Assembly (NCBI GenBank): GCA_032718475.1
Contig: JAUCBJ010009018.1
Coordinates: 1-64,000, forward strand
DNA: 64,000 bases
Direction: 5' to 3'
From: Nemertoderma westbladi
Lineage: Eukaryota; Xenacoelomorpha; Nemertodermatida; Nemertodermatidae
The notes below the pieces were generated by a model, which was given only the letters and a program-made list of their open reading frames with translations, was not told where the DNA came from and did not search any database. The position numbers and the translations under genes were made by a program. Shown piece by piece: positions 1 to 9,939 of the stretch; position 1 is the first letter of the stretch, and the number at the start of each line of letters is the position of its first letter.

Positions 1-620
1 CCGGATAAATCGGGATCCCTCCTGGATCCCGTCACAAATAACATTCACACTAAAGTCTGTACTATAAGTCTGTTTGTACATCTGTTGTTGTCCGACAAAA
101 TTTGTCCGATTTCTGAAACAAAAGAGTGCAACTATTTGTATTTACACACAATGACAAAATTTCCAAGCACATACAGTATATTTTCATTTCTTTCATCTAG
201 TTCTATAATAGTTGTTCTGAAGTATGTCGATCTGTTTACTCTTCGTCTAGTTGTCTGCAAGTCTGTTTGTCTGTCCGTCGGTCTGTTTGTCTGTGCATTT
301 GTTTGTGTAGACATCAGTATTTACTGAAATTTTTGAAAATCTATGGACTGCATCTCGAATGACTCTTTGTAAAACAAGCTTACTGCACACTTTTCTGTCC
401 AGTGTGTTTTCTCGTTTGTTTGTAAGACTGATTTGAGGGTTGTCTGTTTGTCAGACAAAATTGTCAGTTATTTGAAATAATTTGTAACTTGACAACATTA
501 CAGCTACTTCCAAGCTCTTCACGATTTAGGTAACGAATCAGTAATTTATACTCTCAGTATTTATTACGATATTTATACTTAGGGTATTTATTAGGCAGTG
601 AAAACTGAATGAATATTTGT
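1..620. other. Gene-free, TCTG-rich low-complexity DNA
   Basis: No convincing gene. Bases about 200-320 and 400-460 are rich in TCTG/TTTG words, which open short overlapping reading frames on both strands without protein-like composition. Similar TGTC/GACAG-rich DNA recurs near 57480-57880, so this may be a dispersed repeat rather than unique sequence. Confidence 0.5.
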
Positions 621-631
621 ATACCACCGTT

Positions 632-637
632 TTTATT
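632..637 (-). terminator. Polyadenylation signal candidate behind the piggyBac relic
   Basis: The plus strand reads TTTATT, so the minus strand reads AATAAA, about 150 bp downstream of the stop codon of the piggyBac tail at 786. Position and orientation fit a 3' end, but the motif is common in AT-rich DNA. Confidence 0.35.
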
Positions 638-785
638 TATTCAGTATAAGACAATTCATTGAACAAATCTGACATTAGCTTAACCACCTACAGTAGCTTA
701 CAATGCGAACTTGTCAACTGTTGTACCAGTTGTGTACCAGTTATCTACTGGATCTGGGCCTACTTATAATCTATATTTTCAAAAC

Positions 786-1040
786 TTATAGAACTTTTGT
801 GTGATATTCACGGAAACATGGAACTACACATAGTGGAGCGTCACAATCCTTACAGTAATAGCGGGATTCACGGCGCACCTTTTCCCCCCTGGAGTCCTTC
901 TTCTTGGAACAAATAACACAAACTCTGGTCGGATTTTTCTTCGTTGTGGATGGTATTATATCAAGGAAATGGCGTTCGCTAAGGCGGGCAGGATTATCAG
1001 ACAAAGATGGCCGCCCCCTTGGTCTAGCAACTGGGTCAGA
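786..1040 (-). pseudogene. piggyBac transposase C-terminal fragment (cysteine-rich ribbon)
   Basis: On the minus strand the reading frame carries a GRPSLSDNPARLSERHF-like stretch, then a cysteine pattern (CVICSKKK, later CKDCDAPLC and a final C and H), and stops at 786. This order, an arginine/proline-rich linker, IPSTTKKNPTRVC, then a CxxC...CxxCxxxxC...H ribbon, is the C-terminal zinc-ribbon of piggyBac transposases and PGBD proteins. The frame runs into a TGA at about 1040, and no DDD catalytic core is visible upstream, so only about 85 codons remain. It is most likely a truncated transposon. A last exon of a domesticated PGBD gene is possible but less likely, because no supporting exon is seen upstream. 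Confidence 0.8.
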
Positions 1041-2530
1041 TTTGGGTCATTTAGAAATAATATAAAATTATATTTTTAAAAAGTAATTTGGCAACGTACC
1101 GGTGCGGTAACAAAACAAATAAGGATAAAATATAAAGAATGAAGAATTGAAATAATGAAATCTCCAATATACAATAGATCTGCATGTTATTGTTGTAACT
1201 ACCCGTACCTAACTAAGTTATTATTGCTGGAACACAACCAATAAGAAATTAATCTGCAGGGCTGGAAGTTGTGTGTCTCATAGAGGCCACAAACAATCCA
1301 TTTACGTCATAAAACCAATCACAAATCAGCATCTATATCATTGTTAAAGTTTTCCACTTGGCTAAGGTAAGCTATTTTTAGATATCCAATCAAATAATTC
1401 ACGGCTATATTCGAGTTTGATTTCAGTTTTCAACAGAAAACTGTTTGCACGAGTTAACTCGGGTTAGTCTGAATTATCCATTTTCTTGAACCCGAATTTA
1501 TTCGGGATAATTCGTTAAGGGGTTAAAACAAAATAATTATTTATTACATGGGGAAAAATAGTGGAACTTTTTTCACTATTCTCGAGGCATTTTATTTACT
1601 GAGCGCAAGCAAGGTTAATAAAGGGTCAAGAGAATATTGAAAAAAAGTTCCACGTTTTTTCCCCATATAATACATAACCTTAAATTGGTAATTTTTGTTG
1701 CTCAATTCTTTAATATAAGATAGAGCGATAGTGTTACAAAATATATTGAACTGTATAATATTTTACTATATTGCTTCCATAGTTACTGCAATTCAAATTA
1801 CTGAAGCCTACTTTTCAACTCCTGATGCTGTGACTGTCTTACTCAATGTTAAATAATTTTGTGTTCTCGAATAATTGTTATTACGTAACTTAAGAGCCGC
1901 TTAACTACTTAAACCAATATTGGATATTGAGTTCCGTTTTGGTGTTCGCCGCACAGACACTAAAGTTGTAATAACTTTTGAGTGCGTGCACATGGATTTT
2001 GGTTAAATTACTTTCAACCATTTTCTACGTCAATGATCTTTCACCACATGTAATAAAATTTAAGAAATTCCATCAAAAATATTTTAAATTTCTTTTTTCG
2101 CCGCGAAAAAAGTAAAATCAATGCAATCCTATGGGTTACTATTTTCCATAGGGGAACAAGTGAGACGTATTATTCCAATTTTGGGGTATGTTCGAGCGAG
2201 AAAGTAACAATTTTATATTTATAAAATATAACATTTTCATGCGGATGTTATTTTAATAATATTGTAAATTTTTATTAAATTTTTTACAACTAAGTATTAA
2301 TATTTAAAACGAGTAACTATACAGTAGTATGTCTAGGCTAGTACTTTAATATAAAAGTTCGCAAAAAATTTCAATTGAACAAATATTATTGATTTAATTA
2401 TTTGAATTGAATTCTACGTTTTTTTTTAGAGAAATCCAGTTCTTAATTAATTACTGTAAGTACTCAATTCGATAGTAGTTTTAACAATATCTTTTTCCAC
2501 ATGCTATCAGTAACAATAACAACGACACTA
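1041..2530. other. AT-rich spacer without a gene
   Basis: Runs of A and T and short ORFs only. The one structured item is the inverted repeat at 1539-1677, listed separately. I see no coding similarity on either strand. Confidence 0.5.
1539..1677. repeat. Inverted repeat, 45-48 bp arms (foldback or MITE-like)
   Basis: Left arm 1539-1583 and right arm 1630-1677 are reverse complements with only a few mismatches. Both hold the words CATGGGGAAAAA and GTGGAACTTTTTT. The loop is about 46 bp. The RNA or single strand could fold into one long hairpin. No transposase is present and no target duplication was recognised. Confidence 0.7.
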
Positions 2531-2532
2531 TA

Positions 2533-3115
2533 GGATTAGGCCTCACATAGAGAAACTACTGCGTAAGAGCCAAAACGGATTTCGACCAAGTAGATCAACA
2601 ATAGCTCAGATACTTGCACTACGGAGACTGATTGAAGGAATTAAGTCGAAGAATCTCCCGCAGTCATGACTTTTGTGGACTTCAAGAAGGCATTCGACTC
2701 CATCCATAGAGGCAAGATGCTTGAAATCCTAAGAGCTTATGGAATACCAGAAGTAATTGTTGCTGGCATTGGATTGTTATATTGTGACACAGAAGCGCAT
2801 GTATTCTCACCAGATGGTGAAACTGATTTTTTCTCAATCCTGGCTGGGGTACTGCAAGGTGATACATTAGCACCATTACTATTTGTAATTGTGCTGGATT
2901 TCGCAATGAGGACAGCCACAAAGGGTGAAGATCTGGGATTCACACTTCAAGAACGCAGAAGTAGTAGATATCCGGCAACTACAGTCACAGACACCGACTT
3001 TGCGGATGACATCGCCCTGCTCTCTAATACCCTAGCAGATGCACAGCTTCTACTAAATAAAGTGGAGAGGGCTGCTAAGGAGGTTGGATTGCATATAAAT
3101 GCTACCAAGACTCTT
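2533..3115 (+). pseudogene. Non-LTR retrotransposon reverse transcriptase fragment
   Basis: The frame contains reverse-transcriptase blocks in order: QNGFRPSRST (block 2-like), VDFKKAFDSIHRGKM (block A), GVLQGDTLAPLLFVIVLD (block B), and FADDIALLS (block C, the catalytic A/FxDD). This is the LINE arrangement. A one-base loss just before the ATG at 2666 separates the first block from the rest, so the ORF is broken. Similarity stops abruptly at about 3112, after HINATKT, and unrelated sequence follows. The same family recurs at 55140-56191 (minus), where the C-terminal half is preserved. The element is 5'-incomplete and dead here. I do not assign a clade firmly; it resembles RTE-like or related animal LINEs. 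Confidence 0.85.
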
Positions 3116-3256
3116 GTGCACTTATATCTACAGATCTACGTTTCAGCACAGAGTTCTACCGACGAGAAACTCTCTCTGTATTACTGTCTCGGTTGTTATA
3201 AGCAACTTTTCCGATGGCCACGACTGACAGAAGTCGTTGCTGCGTTTCGCCGTTCT

Positions 3257-3333
3257 CCGGATTCAACCACTAAATAATGGTAATTTAAAGAAGGCCCGCC
3301 TCACCAACTCGTTCGGAGAGTGGTTGAATCCGG
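3257..3333. repeat. 15-bp perfect inverted repeat with 47-bp loop
   Basis: CCGGATTCAACCACT at 3257-3271 is the exact reverse complement of 3319-3333. It lies just beyond the point where the LINE RT similarity ends, so it may mark the end of another insertion. Confidence 0.6.
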
Positions 3334-3975
3334 TTTCTGAAAATATGAGAGCCAGTTGGAGTTCTTGTCCCGTCATCTGGAACTTCATTGAGGCTCTAAA
3401 ACGTACTCCAAGTTTGACTACCTGTTGGCGATACAGGGATTCCCGAAGATGCCGTATACGATCTTGAAACTTGAAACGATTTTACCATCAGAACGAAAAA
3501 TGCGATCTCTAAAACAGGCAGGAAATAGTCGAATCTTAAAATAATGGTGTATAAACATTATTTTGGTTAACTACTGGTGTGTGAACGTACATTTATTTTA
3601 TTCATATGTGTTAATCTTAATGCGTCATTAAATAAACTTCAATCTGCCTTCAAGAAAGTACGTACACCTGTGGTAGATACTGTTTAATTTGTTTTTGTTA
3701 TACATTTATTTTTTATGGTTAATTATACTTGTTAACTGTACAGCAATTTTATTATAGGCTTTTGTAGTATGTACAGCATTACATGCAAAGTGCACTTGGC
3801 AGTATTATGAGTTAACGACTCTTGTCGGCTTCAATTATAGCACTGATTTGCTTCGCTTGTAAAACGAAGTCACTATACCACGACAAAGTTTTCAATGCCA
3901 ACTACTACTTAACACGCAATGCTGTCAATAGTTATAGCGGCTGGATTTTCCAAACCCCTCCTGTAAAAATGTATA

Positions 3976-4018
3976 AATGGAACATGTTTTACATTAAATG
4001 TATATAAAACATGTTCCA
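3976..4018. repeat. Hairpin with 15-16 bp stem
   Basis: AATGGAACATGTTTTA at 3976-3991 pairs with the reverse complement ending near 4020. The loop is about a dozen bases. Function unknown. Confidence 0.6.
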
Positions 4019-4038
4019 TTCATTTAAATTAAATAAAG

Positions 4039-4268
4039 CAGATAGGGAGGGGGGGGGGGGGGGGGAGAGGGGGGGGAGGACTGGACGCAATAAAAATACA
4101 TCCCTCTCCAGGGGAAATTCAACGCAAATATAAAACTGTAACCTGTTTTATTGTGTTTAGTTTATTGTTTTGGTTAAAATAACGTACCACTGTAACATGC
4201 TCCTTTCCCTAAATTGAGAATTTAACATTGAAGCGGGATAGTAATTCGCCAAGATGGGTTTTGCGTCC

Positions 4269-4307
<39 letters not shown>

Positions 4308-4313
4308 TGTCTC
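4039..4313. mobile_element. MITE with poly(G)/poly(C) inside its terminal repeats (copy 1)
   Basis: The element is flanked by a perfect 8-bp direct repeat AAATAAAG at 4031-4038 and 4314-4321, a target duplication of hAT length. The termini are inverted: CAGATAGGG then a G tract then ACTGGACGCAA on the left, and the mirror TTGCGTCCAGT, then more than 40 C, then CTGTCTC on the right. The interior is about 90% like copy 2 at 43784-44026, including GGTTAAAATAACGT and CTCCTTTCCCTAAATTGAG. It has no coding capacity. In copy 2 the tracts are only about 7 G on the left and broken on the right, so the homopolymers have expanded here. Confidence 0.85.
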
Positions 4314-4321
4314 AAATAAAG

Positions 4322-5500
4322 ACCATCAATTTTATGGTCTTTATTTAATTTAAATGAAATACTTATGTTGACTTTTTGATTTCTTGTTTAATTAGTGTTA
4401 GATACTATATTTTTTATTCTGATGTCTAAATTTGCTGATATTGAGAATTATAAATTAATAGATACACTGTGTTTTATTTCATTATTCATATTGTTTTAGT
4501 GTGAAACGCAATTTGTATATATAGTAATAAATGTTAAATAATAATTGATATATTCTTTTTATTCGAAAATGAAAATTTATGAAACTCAGGCAAATCAGGA
4601 TCTAGATATAATGACGTATAGATAAGACCGGTGAGATTCAGTCCGTCCATAGAAAGCAGCATATGAGATAGGAAGGCGTTCATAAAGTAGGTCACGCAAA
4701 TTTTACAGATTTTTGACCCCCCACCCTCTGTCACAAAGTGTCATGCAAGCTCGACAAAACTAATGACCTTAAACAAAAATTAGATTCATCTTGATGTTTC
4801 ATTAAAAATTGGAAGAATATAACACCCGTATAGTCACCATATATTCCGAAGTCAATACAATATAATATTTTCAAATTACATGGTTGAGGCGTACTAATCT
4901 TTCTAAGTGCCTCTTTAAAACTTGTTATACCCTCTAAAACTAAGTAGTTGTACTTATAAATACATTCAAAGCCCTTGCTAGAAACTTTCTAAGCTTTCAA
5001 AGTATATGCATTAAACTTGCTATACTTAGTAGAACTACGTAGTTGCACTTAAAGATATGTTAAGTACTTACAACATACTTGGTCCACACCATTGCTAAAA
5101 CTTAAAAGGCTAGCTTTGCAAATATCGCAAGTTATTTAAATAGGGCTACCGCCTATTAACCCTTGCCCCTTAACCCTTATATATCCATATAATATCCCTT
5201 GCTTTTCACCAAGATAAATTATTCAGACTTTCCAGTACCTAGTATATAAAATAAAGTAGGTACTCGTGACCTCGTACCCGATCTCGTGACCCTGATCTTT
5301 TCCCTAACCTTTTGGAACTATAGCACCCAGTGCATTATGTGTAGCAGAACTACCCTCTCTAGCCTTAGATGTAGCAGAACTACAATACAGGCCGTCCTAT
5401 TGTTATTTTGACAGCTGTAGTGAATAAGCTAATACTGTAGTTTAATAGTTTAATTTAATAATAATAAGCTAAATAGCTGGGTCTATAGCGATAGTTTTAA
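4322..5500. other. AT-rich spacer
   Basis: No gene or clear repeat. Weak internal repeats of AAGTAGTTG/ACGTAGTTGCACTTA occur between 4935 and 5070. The short minus ORF at 4534-4734 has no recognisable features. Confidence 0.4.
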
Positions 5501-5504
5501 CCGA

Positions 5505-5546
5505 AATTCCGTCCATCTTCAGGATTTTATACAGTATCTGCAAATG
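5505..5546 (+). pseudogene. Left part of a LINE endonuclease relic split by element A
   Basis: The bases immediately left of the GATTG target duplication continue, in the same sense, into the endonuclease-like sequence that resumes at 17680. The match is short, and its assignment rests mainly on continuity with the right side. Confidence 0.4.
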
Positions 5547-5551
5547 GATTG

Positions 5552-6785
5552 TGTTCGCGCTTTTGAAGACCTTTAGCAGTTTAACCTGCCAAAATTTATA
5601 TGTCTTTTAGTTAATTAACACACCTTTAGCATACGACAATATTTTATGCTAATAAACAAAACATTAGCCGAAGCCAGCCCATGCGCGATCATTCACCCGA
5701 TGGATCTACACCCGGGAGGCTGAATTCGGATGCTTAGATTTTATTATTGCAGTGTAAGGTTGCAGTGTAAACCTATTGTATTATTCGATAGATCACTAAT
5801 ATGTAATTTCTGACAGATATTATTAACTTTCGGGAAATATTAACAGTTCCTTTAGGACGTGGCGCTCTATCTATTTAAACAGAGCTAGGACTTATACTAA
5901 ACGCAACGATAAGGCTTATGATTAAAGTATAAGTCGCATTCTTTAGGAAATGCTTTGTTACCAGTCACATCACACTCACAATCATGCACACTATTCTGCC
6001 GACCGTCAGTATATTTGATCACACATAAAGAGAACAGCAATTGACTCAGGTAGTGTCTACTAAATAACATTAGATTCAATACACACCACATTGATATAAA
6101 TCGCAATTGTTATATATAGCCCGCCTCTCTAACCTGTAGTGTATCAAGAAAATTGGGAATTTTGGGTGATTTATCCGTATTCTCCAAAGAGCAATATTTC
6201 CATCAACAAATAGATACAATTAATAACTGACGGTAAATAGCAGTACAAACAATATGATTAGTGCAGTTAAATTAAGTGAGGTAACACCGCCGGTAACAGT
6301 TATACTTTCTATAATCTAAGCAGTTTTACTAGAGTTCTTCCCAAAAAGCCGGTGTTTCTGGCTTAGACAGCAATAACAACAAAGTATCAAGTAAGGCAGT
6401 AAGACTGAACACTCTCCTTATGATCGGCTGAAAAGCTACACGTCGACAGGAAAAATCGCTCTGATTGGCTCAAGCCAAACAAAGAACTATGCGTCCAATG
6501 GCTGTTTCCATGTCAGCAACCAGCTGTTAGATGTCGTAATATGAATCATCACGGCTAAGCTGTGAAAGGTAGTTGGTGCATTACAGGTTTTTTGCCTTAC
6601 CATGTCCGCCAAAACACGTATATAGCAGAATGACTTTTATGTCCGTTAAAACACCTGTAACGGTACCTTGCGGGCGAGGGGAATATATATACAGTTAGAG
6701 AACCTTTTTAGAGTATTCCAGCGCCTGGGGGGAAACTGGATTGCGAAGCAAAAGGGGCCAGTTATATCCCACAGAAGCTTTTACA
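5552..6785 (-). repeat. 3' LTR of element A
   Basis: 1234 bp, read on the minus strand. It starts TGTAAAAGCTT and ends in CGCGAACA in the element's sense. It is a near-identical partner of 16446-17679. The inner border is set by loss of similarity at 6785/6786, where the purine-rich pre-LTR stretch begins. Confidence 0.95.
5897..6106 (-). CDS. Small ORF inside the LTR of element A (3' LTR copy)
   Basis: A 69-codon frame in the sense direction of element A. The N-terminal half is hydrophobic (NLMLF...QLLFSLCVIKY) and could act as a signal or membrane segment. The C-terminal half has cysteines and ends PYRCV. Related frames sit at the same place in the LTRs of element B (20716-20880 and 38147-38311) and in the diverged LTR of C (51677-51889), with shared GRQ(N/I)SV and NKA(F/S)PKEC blocks. 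Many differences between A and B fall at third codon positions or swap similar residues (Y/F, D/E, S/T). No family is recognised. The ORF tool's first codon is TTG; the first shared ATG is the one before LFS. It may be a leader exon rather than a free peptide. Confidence 0.45.
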   Translation of the reverse strand: MRFISMWCVLNLMLFSRHYLSQLLFSLCVIKYTDGRQNSVHDCECDVTGNKAFPKECDLYFNHKPYRCV

Positions 6786-6795
6786 CCGCTCCCAG
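6786..6795 (-). other. Polypurine tract candidate of element A
   Basis: The minus strand reads TGGGAGCGG directly before the 3' LTR. The same stretch precedes the 3' LTR of element B at 37461-37469. Position and conservation fit the plus-strand primer of reverse transcription. Confidence 0.6.
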
Positions 6796-6863
6796 AAAAT
6801 GGGATTTAAGTCTATAAAATATACAAAATCACAGTTTCTCAAATACGAAAATACTCTAAACAG

Positions 6864-8313
6864 TTAGTCTTTCATGCGCGGACGGCGTTTACGCAGTTTT
6901 TTAAAGCTAGCCAGAGTCTTTTTCTCTTTGGGGCGAGCCACTTTACAAGGAGGGCTATAACTCCTGGGTGAAGGGTGCAACATGATTGCATCAGAGGGTA
7001 TAGGATTATGGTCGGTGTATCCGCCAGTCGAAGTGCCGAGTTGATTGACATCAACGTCCGGGGAGAGGGGTCTAACGGCTTTGAGAGCTCGTTTCAAGAC
7101 AGCCGCTCTTACGGGTCCTTTACGAGTGGTCTGAACGAGGGCCGTGGGTGGACCATAGGCAGTTAGAAACTTCCTTGGTTTAATGGTTCTTTCCAACTCG
7201 CGTTCGCGGGCTCTGTACTCGTAAGGCCGTCGATATACTTCCTGTAACTCAGGGTGTGAGTTGACAAATAAGTCTCCATAGGCTGGATCTTGACGGATAA
7301 AGTTTATTAAGTTATACGAATTGATGTCACTCGGATTAATGCTCCTGAGGAATTTGCGTACATATTTGGTTGAAATACATTCTCCAACGCGCTTCAATAG
7401 TTCATAACTTGATAGGCGCGATTTCTGCTCGACGGAGGCAAACAAATATGGATGGAACGCATAAACTCCTTCGTAGGCGCGTCCAGGATAATAGCGATGG
7501 CGTGAATCACAATATAAATCAGTGTTCGCTTCCCAAGCTCTAATGTAACGTAGTGTGATCATTTCATCTACGCTTTCCAAATCGCGATTAAAAGGGCAAT
7601 CGAAACTGGCGTGTCCCTTTAGTGGACAGTGGTGACATTGAGTCATAAATTGAGGGCAAACCGCAAAAATATGCAAATTATTAAATCTGCAATACGCTCA
7701 ATAAATTTCCATCGCCGGTTGTTCGTGGAAATAGGAACAGCGGACGTTTGTGTCCATGGGCGTAACATGGTCTCTCGATGCGCATAACCGACAACGTTGC
7801 CGAGAAACATAGTTGGCATGGCGATAATCGTACGCAGTGAGACACTGTGGACCTTGATACCATTCTAGGATGTAATCGTTGTCGCTGTTCCGAGCGCGAT
7901 AGGCTGAATCTCCTCAGATTCTAGGCATATTGGTTCGTCTTCCCAGTCTGTTACGAATAGAATTTTCGTGATCTATTCTCGGTTTATCGTTACGACTCCG
8001 CTGGGTATGATATTTAAATAGAACCATTTCCCTTTAGGGTGTCTACATCGTCCGTATCATGTAAATCGATAGGATGGCCGGTAGTTAAGAAGTCCATATA
8101 CGTACCATTACGATGCGTATAGCGAGCGGTTAATTTTCGATAGTCCAATTCACGCGTAAGTTGCTCTTGGGACATCGGCGGTTCGATATAACGACCATCG
8201 TCCTCCGTAATAGTCGGATCGGCTTCACCGCGTATCAAGCTATCCACAAACGCTTGTAAAGGTAGAGTATATCGCTCTCTAATACCAAGGTCATCTTCTA
8301 TTAATTCCGTCAT
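6864..8313 (-). pseudogene. Broken third ORF of element A (ORF3 relic)
   Basis: It corresponds to the intact 1417-codon ORF of element B (33138-37391). The first 90 or so codons (8313 down to about 8040) and the last 300 or so (7750 to 6864) are recognisable. About 2.8 kb between them is missing. The junction lies at a 7-bp word GAAGACG found at both breakpoints in B (33513-33519 and 36312-36318), which suggests a microhomology-mediated or copy-choice deletion. Further damage includes a one-base gain near the N-terminal part, a one-base loss after the junction, and a Cys-to-stop change in the second zinc motif. The canonical CHHC...H...C knuckle and the basic tail RPKEKKTLASFKKLRKRR remain. 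Not functional as a whole. Confidence 0.85.
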
Positions 8314-9939
8314 ATCTGCTATCTGAGTTTATTAATATTAGTATGAGTCAATATTTAGGCAAGCGGGCGTCGCTGCCTACTAGTCTTTGACCCCGGACAG
8401 TGGGTTTCTCAGCGCCGATGTACCGTTGTCGCGGTGTTTGCGCCAACATGTAGCAACAGCACGACAACGATAATCGACACAAGTCCCACCACTGTCCGTC
8501 CCAAAGGCTTGAATCCACTTGAGGTTATCTCGGTAGAGTTAGGCTACTTTACAATTGCGATTAGCTACTGTAAACACACTTTAGTAGTATCATTCACCTA
8601 TAAACGCACAAATTCCATACAATCATTACTTACTGCACACATGCAAGCCATTTTGTCCGTTAGTCATTGTCTTCCAGAATGTCACGTTATTACTATGTAT
8701 CCTTGGATACTAATAGTGCGCTATGTATTCTCTTATGCTACGCAATGGGGCAAGCTTTTTATTGTTCCTTTAACTTGTTTCTAATTCTAGCGTGGGTGTT
8801 GCCATGGTGACATTATGGAAAACTAGCGGTAGAATTAGGATAATTCTCATGCATACAGATCTGGGATGTTATTTAATAGTAATTCTTTAATTGTCAATAT
8901 CCTCTTTATGCATGATTTTATAAATTTTATCGGCTATTGACTATATGTTGGAGCTTCTCACACTCTAGTACACTCAATATGAATCTCCGCTCCCATGATC
9001 TATTAATTACTGGAATTTTGGGAATGTTGTAAATTGCACAAAATGACAATTTATGAAATTCATTCGAATATGAATTTAAATTTATTCCCGTGAATTTTAT
9101 TATTTGATGTTAAAATTGACACAATTTGATTCCAGAGCAGGTCTGGGGACATAGGATCCTGAATTCTATGAAATTTGTCTTTTTAAGAGTATCGGTAAGT
9201 GCTGCGATATCTTAATTGACTAGAAATTTTAAAGGATCGGAATTCTACAGATTTTAATAAATATTAAATTAATATTTTGGATGGGCACCGATTTATTCCA
9301 GAACTTGTCTGGGGACGTTAACCACTGATTCTAGAATTTGTCTTTCAAGTATATCGGTGGGTGCCACGATATCTTAATCGACTAGAATTACAGATGGTCA
9401 AAAAGTTTAACAGATTTATTTGCGATTTACGCTACTGTTAGAGGGACATCACGCTACTATATGTATTATTTGAAATAAGGTAGAAGAGCAATATCGCACG
9501 AAGCAATGTCAGTGTGAAGAGGCAAGTCGTTTCCAAGGTCTACCCAGAGCTTGGTTTAGCCGAGACACGAGGATCTGAACTTTGCATTCCTAATACTCTG
9601 CCTACCAATAATACTTAAATATAGTAGTGGCTTTATTGTACTTTAATAAGTACGGACATTTCATCTTACTGTAGTCACGTATTTATAATATGATACGGAC
9701 AGTAAGGAAAGAGAAAAAATAATTATTTCTCGCCGTCGCACTAAATATATATTATAAATAATTACGTACGTAATAAACACTAATATATTGCACTAATCTA
9801 CTAAATAATCCCTAAAATAACCTTCTACTAAATAAAATTAAAGAAAACGATTATAATAAAATTACATAATAATACATACATAAATATAAAATAAAAACAA
9901 ATATAAAATGATATAGTCACACGCCCACTCCACATGCTA
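8314..9939 (-). other. Non-coding spacer between pol and ORF3 of element A
   Basis: About 1.6 kb, alignable with 31493-33137 of element B, so the spacer belongs to the element. It contains two diverged copies (about 9130-9240 and 9293-9395) of a block with a CCAGA...TCTGG hairpin. Just upstream of the ORF3 ATG the minus strand reads AGATAGCAG before ATATG, a plausible splice acceptor. Short ORFs here look accidental. Confidence 0.6.

Larger units (their letters stand above)
3116..4030. other. Spacer with two small inverted repeats
   Basis: No gene recognised. Two hairpin-forming repeats lie here, at 3257-3333 and 3976-4018, and are given separately. Short ORFs at 3237-3467 and 3822-4007 look random. 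Confidence 0.45.

Noticed and set aside
85-327. 80-codon ORF and its antisense partner
   Set aside because: Produced by TCTG-rich low-complexity DNA; no protein-like features.
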